Assembly: GCA_963710725.1 (NCBI GenBank)
Contig: CAVQBJ010000007.1
Span: 223,748-287,747 of the forward strand
Direction: 5' to 3'
DNA from: CAVQBJ01 sp963710725
GTDB lineage: Bacteria > Actinomycetota > Thermoleophilia > Solirubrobacterales > Solirubrobacteraceae
DNA length: 64,000 nt
Within the stretch, counting starts at the first letter, position 1, and each line of letters opens with the position of its first letter. Under the pieces are notes generated by a model. The model ran no database searches and was not told where the DNA came from. It saw only the letters and a program-made list of their open reading frames with translations. This document shows, in pieces, positions 1 to 7,426 of the stretch. The position numbers were made by a program, and so were the translations under genes.

Positions 1-477
1 AGCAAGCTGAACGCCCACGGGGTGCCGGCCTACGGGATGTTCTTCACCGTGGTAGCCGCGATCGGCGTGACGTTCATGGGCGGCGCGGTCCAGATCTACA
101 CGTTCTCGAACGTCGGCTACCTGGTCCCCTTCTTCACGGTGCTGTTCGCCTACTGGTTCCTGCGCCACACTCGGCCGAACCTGCCGAGGCCGGTCAGATT
201 GCCCGGGTTCATGAAGTACGTGGCGCTGGCGGTGCTCGCGTTATACGTGTTCATCTACATCTACGGAGGTCCGATCTACGCCTCCTGTAGCTGCTCGCAG
301 GCCGGGAAATCGACCTTGCCGTTCTACTTCCTCGGCTTTGCCGCCCTGGCGCTGTACCTGCCGATGTACTGGTACAGACACTCGGTGGAGGACAAGCGCG
401 ACGCGGCCAAGGCAGGGCCGTTACCCCCCGCGGTCGCACCGGAGACCGCGGTCGTGACGGAGCTGTCGTCGCCGTGA
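1..477 (+). CDS. APC-family amino acid/amine permease, C-terminal part
   Basis: The reading frame is open from base 1, so the gene starts outside the window and only about 158 C-terminal residues are seen. The first visible residues (SKLNAHGVPAYGM) match the conserved cytoplasmic loop of amino acid-polyamine-organocation permeases. Four hydrophobic membrane segments follow, then a short hydrophilic tail. A short cysteine-containing loop (ASCSCSQAGK) sits between the last membrane spans. The stop codon overlaps the GTG start of the stress protein by four bases, so it is probably the first gene of a three-gene operon. The substrate cannot be told from this fragment. An amine would suit the downstream methylamine genes, but that is speculation. 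Confidence 0.8.
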   Translation, partial: SKLNAHGVPAYGMFFTVVAAIGVTFMGGAVQIYTFSNVGYLVPFFTVLFAYWFLRHTRPNLPRPVRLPGFMKYVALAVLALYVFIYIYGGPIYASCSCSQAGKSTLPFYFLGFAALALYLPMYWYRHSVEDKRDAAKAGPLPPAVAPETAVVTELSSP

Positions 478-1025
478 GCGCCCAGACAGATGCCTTCGGC
501 ACCGTCCCTCGGCGGCGTGGCAGGTCGCCGAAGACACGGATGGCCGGCGTAACCGTCCGTGGGACGGAGGTCTCGCCGGACCGACGTGCGTCGGTGGTGC
601 TGGCGAGCGAGGGGCGGCCGTTCAATGCGGTCGCCATCGCCCGCGCCGGCGACCTCGCCCGGGCGGGCGACGGCTCGATCCTGGTGCTGTCGATTGCTCG
701 CATCCACGGGGTGGCCTTCGGCATGCAGCACTCGGCCCTGATGCCGAGCAAGGACGAGTGGGAGGAGCAGCGCGAGAGCGTGGGCAAGGCAGTCGCCAAG
801 CTGAAGCGGCGCGGCCTGGAGGCGCAGGGCCAGGTGCTCGGCACCCGCAACCCGGCCAAGCGGATCTGTGCGCTGGCCGCCGAGGTCGGCGCCGGGACGA
901 TCGTGATGGGCGCCGATGCCCCGCGGGTGCGGATGATCGCCTCGATGATGTGGACACAGGAACCGCAGGCCGTCGCCCGCCGGGCGAAGGTCGCGGTCCA
1001 CCTGATCACCGAAGATGGCGGTTGA
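474..1025 (+). CDS. Universal stress protein (UspA family)
   Basis: This 183-residue protein has one Usp domain, an alpha/beta Rossmann-like fold. The C-terminal half carries GAGTIVMGADAPRV, which resembles the nucleotide-binding loop of the family, but the final glycine-serine part of the usual G-2X-G-9X-G(S/T) motif is not clearly kept. It may therefore be a non-ATP-binding member. About 30 N-terminal residues rich in arginine precede the domain. The GTG start overlaps the permease stop (GTGA) and the end overlaps the next gene by 11 bases. Permease-Usp pairs are common in actinobacteria, where the Usp is thought to tune the transporter. Confidence 0.8.
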   Translation: MSAQTDAFGTVPRRRGRSPKTRMAGVTVRGTEVSPDRRASVVLASEGRPFNAVAIARAGDLARAGDGSILVLSIARIHGVAFGMQHSALMPSKDEWEEQRESVGKAVAKLKRRGLEAQGQVLGTRNPAKRICALAAEVGAGTIVMGADAPRVRMIASMMWTQEPQAVARRAKVAVHLITEDGG

Positions 1026-3048
1026 CGTCAGGACGACGTGTCCCCGTGACTGCTACGACGCCTGCGGCGCGCTCGTCCGCGTCGCAGACGGACGCGTCGT
1101 CCACGTCCGCGGCGACCCGGACCATCCGGTCAGCCGCGGCAAGCTCTGCCGGAAGTGCACGCTCGCCTACAACGGCGTGTTCCTCGACCCTGAGGCGCGC
1201 CTGACCGCGCCGCTGGTCCGCAGCGGCCCGAAGGGGAGCGGGCAGTTCGACGCGGTCAGCTGGGAGCAGGCGCTCGAGCTGGTCGCGGCGCGGCTCGGAT
1301 CGATCGCGGCCCGCGATCCGCGGCGGATCACCTACTCGCACTACACGGGCAGCTTCGCGCTGCTCTCCTACTTCTTCCCGATGCGGCTGATGCGCCGCCT
1401 CGGCGCCACCGAGGTCGCCCCGGACACGATCTGCAACGACGCCGGCCACACCGCGCTCACCTACGTGTACGGCACCTCGCTGGAGGGCTTCGACCCGCGT
1501 ACCGCGAACGATGCGCGGTGCATCCTCGTGTGGGGCGCCAACCCGTCGGCGTGCGCGCCCCACCAGCACGAGCACTGGCTCGTCGAGGCGCCCGGCGCCG
1601 TCGTCGTGGTCGACCCGGTGCGCACGCCGACCGCGGAGCAGGCCGATCTCCATCTGCAGCCGTTCCCGGGCAGCGACGCGGCACTCGCCTTCGGCCTCGT
1701 CCACGTGCTCGCCCGCGACGGCCTCGTGGCCGATGACTTCCTCGCCCGCCACGCGGTCGGCGGGGCCGAACTGCTCCAGCTGGCCGCCCCGTGTGACCCG
1801 GCGTGGACCGAAGCGGCGACCGGCGTGCCGGCAACGGACATCGAGCGGGCCGCGCACCTGTACGGGACCGGACCGTCGCTGCTGTGGATCGGCCAGGGGC
1901 TCCAGCGCCAGCCGACCGGCGGTAACGTCGTGCGCAGCGTGGCCACGCTGCCGGCGATCACCGGCAACCTCGGACGTCCCGGAGCCGGCTTCCTGTACCT
2001 CAATGGATTCGCCAATCGGGGGGTCGACGAGGACGACCTCAGCGGCGCAAGCGCCTTCCCGAACGTCCCCGAGCCGCTGTCGCACATGGACCTCGCGGCC
2101 CACCTCGAGGATCCGGAGCGCTCGCGCGCGTTCGTCTGCTGGAACGTCAACCCGGCGGCGTCGTGCCCCGAGCAGGGCCGTCTGCGCCGCGCCCTGCAGC
2201 GCGAGGACCTCTTCACCGTCGTCGCCGACGTCTTCCCCACCGACACCGTCGACCTCGCCGACGTCGTGCTCCCCGCCGCGAGCTGGCTCGAGTGCGATGA
2301 CGTCGTCGTGCCCTACTTCCATCGCGCGCTCTCGGCGCAGGTCAAGGCGGCCGACCCACCGGGCGACGCGCTTTCCAACAGCGAGATCTTCCGCCGCCTC
2401 GCCGTGGCGCTCGGGTTATCGGACGAGCCGCTCCTGGAGGCCGATGCGCCGGTCATCGCGCGCGTGCTCGCCGGCTCGGACACCGGCCTGGACTTCGCGG
2501 CGCTCGCCGAGCGGGGCACGGTGTGGATGTCCCCCGACCGGCCCGTCGTGCAATTCGCCGAGCTCGCCTTTCCGACCCCGAGCGGGCGGATCGAGCTCGC
2601 ATCGGAGTCGGCGGCCGCGGATGGCCACGGCCGTCTCCCCCGGGCGACCGCCGACGAGCGCCCGCGAGAGGGACGACTGCGGCTCCTCTCCCCCGCGTCG
2701 CCGTGGTCGCTCAACACGAGCTTCGGCAACGACGAGCGGGTGCGGCAGCGCTCCGGCGAGCTGACGATCAGCCTGTGCGCGGCCGACGCGGCGGGCCTGG
2801 GGCTGACCGACGGGGCGCTCGCTCGTGTGACCAGCGCGGCCGGCAGCCTCGTGGTCCCGGTTGAAGTGACCGACGCCCTGCCGCGGGGCGTCGCCCTCAT
2901 CCCGAAGGGCGGCTGGCCGAAGCGGCGCGCCGACGGCGCGAACGTGAACGTTCTCACCCGGGCGCAGCCGAGCGACATGGGCGCCAGCACCTCGGTGCAC
3001 GGGTTGGAGGTCGTGGTGGCCGCGGCCGGCTCGCCGGCACCGGCCTGA
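1015..3048 (+). CDS. Molybdopterin-dependent oxidoreductase (formate dehydrogenase-like)
   Basis: This 677-residue protein belongs to the DMSO reductase superfamily. The N-terminus has the 4Fe-4S cluster motif CPRDCYDAC followed by a fourth cysteine in GKLCRKC (about residue 44). The molybdopterin oxidoreductase domain covers roughly residues 45-470, and a molybdopterin-dinucleotide-binding beta-barrel ends the protein (about 545-670). No Tat signal is seen, so it is likely cytoplasmic, and no iron-sulfur or membrane partner subunit is adjacent. The substrate is not certain. Formate is attractive because the nearby N-methylglutamate pathway produces formaldehyde, but that link is inference. 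It overlaps the stress gene by 11 bases and is the last gene of that operon. Confidence 0.8.
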   Translation: MAVDVRTTCPRDCYDACGALVRVADGRVVHVRGDPDHPVSRGKLCRKCTLAYNGVFLDPEARLTAPLVRSGPKGSGQFDAVSWEQALELVAARLGSIAARDPRRITYSHYTGSFALLSYFFPMRLMRRLGATEVAPDTICNDAGHTALTYVYGTSLEGFDPRTANDARCILVWGANPSACAPHQHEHWLVEAPGAVVVVDPVRTPTAEQADLHLQPFPGSDAALAFGLVHVLARDGLVADDFLARHAVGGAELLQLAAPCDPAWTEAATGVPATDIERAAHLYGTGPSLLWIGQGLQRQPTGGNVVRSVATLPAITGNLGRPGAGFLYLNGFANRGVDEDDLSGASAFPNVPEPLSHMDLAAHLEDPERSRAFVCWNVNPAASCPEQGRLRRALQREDLFTVVADVFPTDTVDLADVVLPAASWLECDDVVVPYFHRALSAQVKAADPPGDALSNSEIFRRLAVALGLSDEPLLEADAPVIARVLAGSDTGLDFAALAERGTVWMSPDRPVVQFAELAFPTPSGRIELASESAAADGHGRLPRATADERPREGRLRLLSPASPWSLNTSFGNDERVRQRSGELTISLCAADAAGLGLTDGALARVTSAAGSLVVPVEVTDALPRGVALIPKGGWPKRRADGANVNVLTRAQPSDMGASTSVHGLEVVVAAAGSPAPA

Positions 3049-3072
3049 TCGCAGCATGCGCCGGACGCGCGT

Positions 3073-3582
3073 CTACCAGGGGCTTGGGTCGCCGGGCTCG
3101 TCCGACCAGGGCTCGAGGGCGCGGCACGCGGCCTCCGCGGCCACGGCGAGGTCGTCGGCCTCGGGACGCGCGTATATCGGGCCACCGCCATCGTGGAGCA
3201 GGCGGGCGGCGAGGGCGACGCCCGCGGGTGCGACCGGCCCGGCCGCGAGCAGCCCCCGCCCGAGCGCATTCAGCTGTGGGCGCGCGAGCAGCACCTTGCG
3301 CCGGCACACCGGCATGCGCGTCGTCGCGAACACGGGTGCGCGCTCGGCGTCCGCGATCACGTCGCGGACGCGCCGGGCGAGCGCCACCCGGGTGGCGACG
3401 CGGACGAGGAAGCGCGCACGCAGCGCGAGCCGCACGCTGGCGTCGGGCGAGCCTCCGGCGGCGAGTTGACGGTCGAGGCCCGTCCCGCGCAGACGTGTCG
3501 CGAGCCGGTCGCGCAGCCCGGCATCGCGCGTCTCGACATAGCTGCCGTCGAGGCCCTCCCGAAGGAGCATGACGGTCGACAT
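3073..3582 (-). CDS. Conserved hypothetical protein
   Basis: This 169-residue protein is rich in Arg, Ala and Leu and has no motif I recognise. Four cysteines or histidines are scattered (for example PVCRRK), with no membrane segment and no signal peptide. Several ATG codons lie near the start. The first (3582) has a weak upstream purine stretch, and the ATG four codons later is an alternative. It converges with the molybdopterin enzyme, 24 bases away, and is divergent from the DUF294 gene. Codon use looks like its neighbours. No function is assigned. Confidence 0.6.
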   Translation of the reverse strand: MSTVMLLREGLDGSYVETRDAGLRDRLATRLRGTGLDRQLAAGGSPDASVRLALRARFLVRVATRVALARRVRDVIADAERAPVFATTRMPVCRRKVLLARPQLNALGRGLLAAGPVAPAGVALAARLLHDGGGPIYARPEADDLAVAAEAACRALEPWSDEPGDPSPW

Positions 3583-3639
3583 CCCACCCAGTGTGACGCG
3601 CCGGATCCACCAGCAGCCATCAAGATGTCTACTGAACCG

Positions 3640-3654
3640 ATAAGGACGCCTTAT
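3640..3654. promoter_or_regulatory. Perfect inverted repeat upstream of the DUF294 gene
   Basis: ATAAGGACGCCTTAT has two perfect 6-base arms around a 3-base centre. It lies in the only AT-richer stretch between two divergent genes, 26 bases before the ATG at 3681 and 57 bases before the other start. This is a plausible dimeric repressor operator. The protein that would bind it is unknown. Confidence 0.4.
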
Positions 3655-3680
3655 GTGTTTCCCTCGGTCGACGGCGCCCC

Positions 3681-5552
3681 ATGACGTCGCCGCATGACAC
3701 GAAGGCGCCGGCGGATGACACGGCCACGCCGGACCTCGAGAGCCTCGTCGCCTTCCTCGCCCGCCATCCGCCGTTCGACGGACTCGACCGCGGCGAGCTG
3801 ACCGCCGTCGCCGAGTCGATGCGCCGGCAGCACTTCGCCGCCGGCGAGCGGGTGCTCGTCGAGGACGGAGCGCGGGCCGGCGGGCTGTGGGTGATCCTCA
3901 GCGGCTCGGTGGACCTCCTGCACGACGGCGAGGTGATCCAGCCGCTCGGGCCAGGCGAGTGCTTCGGCCACCCCTCGCTGCTGAGCGGGATGGCCCCGGC
4001 GTTCACGGTGCGAGCGCGCGAGCCGGCCGTGTGCGGGCTGCTCGACGCCGGCGATGCTCGACGGCTGCTCGGCACCGAGGCGGGCGCCGCCTACGTCGCG
4101 CGGACGATGCGCGTGCGCCTCACCCGGACGGGTCACACCGTCCACGGGCTGCTCGACGTCGGCACCACCCCGGTGTCGGCGATCATGCGCGCGCCGACGT
4201 TCTGCGCGGCGGATCTGCCGGCTCGCGAGGCCGCGCGCCGGCTCGGCGAGCGGGGCATCTCGGCCCTGCTCGTGGAACTCGCCGACGGGGAGTTGGGGAT
4301 CGTCACCGACGCCGAGGTGCGTGCCGCCGTGGCCGGCGACGGCGGCACGCTGGACGCGCCCGTGGCGGCGATCGCGCGCACGCCGGTGCCGACCGTCCCG
4401 GTCGGCCAGCTGGCGATCGAGGCGACGGTCGACATGCTCGCCGCCGGCGTCGAGCACCTCGCCGTACTCGACGGCGCGCGACCCTGCGGGGTCCTCGGTG
4501 CCTCGGACCTGCTCGGTCTCGACGCCCGCAGCCCGATCGCGCTGCGCCACACGATCCTCGGGGCCGCCGACGAGGAGGTGCTGGTCCGCGCGACCTCGCA
4601 CCAGCCCCAGCTGTTCGCCACGCTCGTGCGCGCCGGGGTGCCTCCGCGCGACCTCGGCCGCGTGCTGAGCCTCCAGCACGACGCCGTCGTCGCCCGGCTG
4701 ATCGACTTCTCGATCTCGGCGCACGGCCCGGCGCCCGTGCCCTGGGCGTGGCTCGACCTCGGCAGCGCCGCGCGACGGGAGTTCACGCTCGCCTCCGACC
4801 AGGACAACGCGCTCGCCTACGGCGCACCCCCCATGGGCGATGAGCAGGCCGTGGATGACTACTTCGCGCGGCTCGGCGCCGACGTGAACGATGGTCTCGC
4901 ACACTGTGGCATCGGCGTCGACGATAACGGCGTGCTGGCCCGCAACCGGCTGTGGCGGATGTCGCGCAGCGACTGGCTGCGGACCTTCGACGAGTGCCTG
5001 CAGATCCCCGACGAGTCACACCTGATCCGCGCCACGGTCGCCTTCGACTTCCGCACGGCCGGCGGCAACCTCGCGATCACCGCGGCGCTCAGCGAGCGCA
5101 TGCGGGCCGCGCGCGAGCACCCCGAATTCATGCGCCTCGTCGCCCGGACCGCGTCGGGCTACCCGGTGGCGCTCGGCTTCCGGGGGCAGCTGGCGGTCCA
5201 CAGCGAGGGCGGCGGTCCCAAGCGCCTGGACCTCAAGCGGGGCGCGATCATCCCGCTCGTCAACCTCGTTCGCTATCACGCCCTCGCGCACGGCGTGACG
5301 ATCTCCCCGACGATCGACCGGATCGAGGCCGTCGCGAGCGTCGGCGGGCTCGACCGGGCCCTCGCCGACGCGCTGCTGGAGGCGTTCACGATCATCACCC
5401 GGCTCCGCTTCAACCATCACGCCGCGCTGATCGCCGACGGCGCACCGCTCGATAACCTCGTCGACCCCGACGAGCTGACGCCGATCGCCCGCGGGGAGCT
5501 GCGCGAGGCGCTGCACGTCGTCCGCCGGGCCCAGCGGCGACTCGGCCCATAG
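3681..5552 (+). CDS. cNMP-binding/CBS-pair/DUF294 nucleotidyltransferase-like signalling protein
   Basis: This 623-residue protein reads in order as follows. A cyclic-nucleotide-binding domain covers about residues 20-140, two CBS domains about 160-285, a DUF294 putative nucleotidyltransferase about 310-450, and the DUF294 C-terminal helical domain about 480-620. The nucleotidyltransferase part shows GSAARREFTLASDQDN, which keeps the GS and DxD features of the superfamily. CBS domains usually sense adenine nucleotides, and the GlnD-like transferase is thought to act on a protein partner. The ATG at 3681 overlaps nothing and follows an inverted repeat. The stop is only 7 bases from the convergent mgdA stop. 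Its partner and target are unknown. Confidence 0.85.
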   Translation: MTSPHDTKAPADDTATPDLESLVAFLARHPPFDGLDRGELTAVAESMRRQHFAAGERVLVEDGARAGGLWVILSGSVDLLHDGEVIQPLGPGECFGHPSLLSGMAPAFTVRAREPAVCGLLDAGDARRLLGTEAGAAYVARTMRVRLTRTGHTVHGLLDVGTTPVSAIMRAPTFCAADLPAREAARRLGERGISALLVELADGELGIVTDAEVRAAVAGDGGTLDAPVAAIARTPVPTVPVGQLAIEATVDMLAAGVEHLAVLDGARPCGVLGASDLLGLDARSPIALRHTILGAADEEVLVRATSHQPQLFATLVRAGVPPRDLGRVLSLQHDAVVARLIDFSISAHGPAPVPWAWLDLGSAARREFTLASDQDNALAYGAPPMGDEQAVDDYFARLGADVNDGLAHCGIGVDDNGVLARNRLWRMSRSDWLRTFDECLQIPDESHLIRATVAFDFRTAGGNLAITAALSERMRAAREHPEFMRLVARTASGYPVALGFRGQLAVHSEGGGPKRLDLKRGAIIPLVNLVRYHALAHGVTISPTIDRIEAVASVGGLDRALADALLEAFTIITRLRFNHHAALIADGAPLDNLVDPDELTPIARGELREALHVVRRAQRRLGP

Positions 5553-5559
5553 CCGCGCC

Positions 5560-6774
5560 TCAGTGGCTCACCGCCGCCGCCGCGAGCTCGGACACGAGCC
5601 GGTCCTCGTAGAAGCGCTCGAGCGCGAACGGCGCGATCAGCTCGGGCGTACGGCCCCCGTCGGCCACGAGCTGCGCGAGCGTCGACCCGACGATCGGCGC
5701 CGCCTTGAACCCGTAGGTCCCCCAGCCGGCGCTCACGTGGAAGTTCTCGACCTCGGTGCGCCCGAGGATCGGGCTGTAGTCCGGCGAGAGGTCGCACAGC
5801 CCGCCCCAGCTGCGCAGCAGGCGCGCGTGCTCGAGCTGGGGAAACAGCTCCAGCAGGTGGCGGCTGAGGTCCTGCAGGAAGTTCAGCGTGCCGGCCATCC
5901 GGTATGTCGTCCAAGGCTCGATCTCCGAGCCCATCACAAATTCACCCCGATCGGACTGGCTGATGTAGACGTGCATCTGCGAGGAGACGATCACGACGTC
6001 GAGCAGCGGCTTGACCGGCTCGGTGACGCAGGCCTGCAGCAGGTGGGTGGTGATCGGCAGGCGCACCCCGGCCATGTCGCAGAGCAGCGTGCTCCACCCG
6101 GCCGTGCAGCAGAGCACCTGCCCGGCCCTGATCGTGCCGCGGTTCGTCTGCACCGAGGCGATCCGCGCGCCCGAGCGCTCGATTCCGAGCACCTCGGTGT
6201 ACGGGTGGATCTCCACGCCGGCACGATCGGCGGCGCGCGCGAACCCCCACACGACCGCGTCGTGGCGGATGATCCCGCCGGGCGGGTGATACAGCGCGCC
6301 CATGATCGGATGGATGAGGTGTTCGTCGACGCGCATCGCCGGACACAGCTCGCGCACCTCGTCCGGCCCGACGAGCCGTGAGTCGATCCCGGCCAGGCGG
6401 TTGACCTCGGCGCGGTTGGCCATCACCGACAGCGCGCGGTCGGTGTGCGCGAGCGTGAGGTGCCCGCACTGCGAGAACAGCAGGTTGAAGTGAAGCTCGC
6501 CCGACAGTCGCTCGTAGAGCTTCACGCTCGCGTCGTAGAAGCGCGCGCCCTCGGGCGTCTTGTAGTTGGAGCGCAGGATCGTCGTGTTGCGCCCGGCGGC
6601 GCCCGAGCCGATATAGCTCCGCTCGAGCACCGCGACGTCGGTGATCCCGCGCTCGGCAAGGTAGTACGCGGCGGCCAGGCCGTGCGAGCCACCGCCGATG
6701 ATCACGACGTCGTAGCCATCCTTGAGCGCCGGCGGGCGGCGCCACATCCGCCGCGGGCGCAGCAGGTCACGCAT
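5560..6774 (-). CDS. mgdA: N-methylglutamate dehydrogenase / sarcosine oxidase beta-like subunit
   Basis: This FAD-dependent subunit (404 residues) is homologous to sarcosine oxidase beta (SoxB). The N-terminus has the dinucleotide-binding motif VVIIGGGSHGLAAAYYLAER. The motif GGIIRHDAV places a histidine where SoxB covalently binds FMN. In the N-methylglutamate pathway this complex oxidises N-methylglutamate to glutamate and formaldehyde. The start chosen is the ATG at 6774 because the DAO fold begins there; the upstream open frame is antisense noise. It overlaps the gamma subunit stop by 8 bases. It is last in the operon, whereas usual sox/mgd operons place this gene first. A sarcosine oxidase role cannot be excluded from this subunit alone. 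Confidence 0.85.
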   Translation of the reverse strand: MRDLLRPRRMWRRPPALKDGYDVVIIGGGSHGLAAAYYLAERGITDVAVLERSYIGSGAAGRNTTILRSNYKTPEGARFYDASVKLYERLSGELHFNLLFSQCGHLTLAHTDRALSVMANRAEVNRLAGIDSRLVGPDEVRELCPAMRVDEHLIHPIMGALYHPPGGIIRHDAVVWGFARAADRAGVEIHPYTEVLGIERSGARIASVQTNRGTIRAGQVLCCTAGWSTLLCDMAGVRLPITTHLLQACVTEPVKPLLDVVIVSSQMHVYISQSDRGEFVMGSEIEPWTTYRMAGTLNFLQDLSRHLLELFPQLEHARLLRSWGGLCDLSPDYSPILGRTEVENFHVSAGWGTYGFKAAPIVGSTLAQLVADGGRTPELIAPFALERFYEDRLVSELAAAAVSH

Positions 6775-7426
6775 CGCCGAGCTCCTGGAGGGCGGTGTCG
6801 ACGCCGACGGGCACGCCGCCGAGTCGCCGCGCGGCGTCGACGACCGCCGTCCACATGTACTCGGAGTAGGCCGCGCCGAACAGCAGCAGGTACCCGTCCT
6901 CGCGCTCGCGGAGCACGATCGCCGGCGTACGGGCCACCGAGCCGGGCCGCAGCGCACCGACGGGCGCGTGCGCCGGTCGCAGATCGAGCGCGCTGACGCG
7001 CGCGAGCACGTCCCGCGCAAGTGGCCCGAGCAGCCACAGGCCGGCGAAGGCCGAGGTGAGATCGATCCAGCCGGCCCCGGGCGATCGCCCGCCCACGACG
7101 AGCACGCGCCGCGGGTGCAGCGGGCACCACCAGGCCCCGCCGTGGCGCAGCGCCGAGCCCGGCGCGAGCGCGTCCGCGCCCGGCGAAGCCGCGCCGGGAC
7201 TCTCGTGCACCGGCAGGAAGGAGGCGTCGGCGACGCCGACGGTCTCGGCGATCGCCTGCACCTCGCTCTCCGGACCGCCGAAGGCGACCGGCACCTCCCA
7301 GCCCTCGCGAGACTCCACGCGCGCGCCGCTGCGCGCGGCGACGGCCGCGAGCGGCGAGCGCGCGGGAGCCTGCGCGGGCGCCGGCGCGAGAAACTCCAGG
7401 GCGCTTGCCGGCAGCGTCCCGCTCAC
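6767..7426 (-). CDS. mgdD: N-methylglutamate dehydrogenase / sarcosine oxidase gamma-like subunit
   Basis: This 219-residue protein has the small GcvT/SoxG fold of the heterotetrameric sarcosine oxidase gamma subunit. It shows the typical weak conservation of this family: a tryptophan-rich strand near the middle (GAWWCPLHPRRV) and a C-terminal helix-strand with YSEYMWTA. The GTG start at 7426 is fixed by a GTGA overlap with the alpha subunit stop. The subunit completes the four-subunit complex with the neighbouring beta, alpha and delta genes. Gamma subunits are the least conserved of the four, so the call rests partly on context. Confidence 0.8.
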   Translation of the reverse strand: MSGTLPASALEFLAPAPAQAPARSPLAAVAARSGARVESREGWEVPVAFGGPESEVQAIAETVGVADASFLPVHESPGAASPGADALAPGSALRHGGAWWCPLHPRRVLVVGGRSPGAGWIDLTSAFAGLWLLGPLARDVLARVSALDLRPAHAPVGALRPGSVARTPAIVLREREDGYLLLFGAAYSEYMWTAVVDAARRLGGVPVGVDTALQELGDA

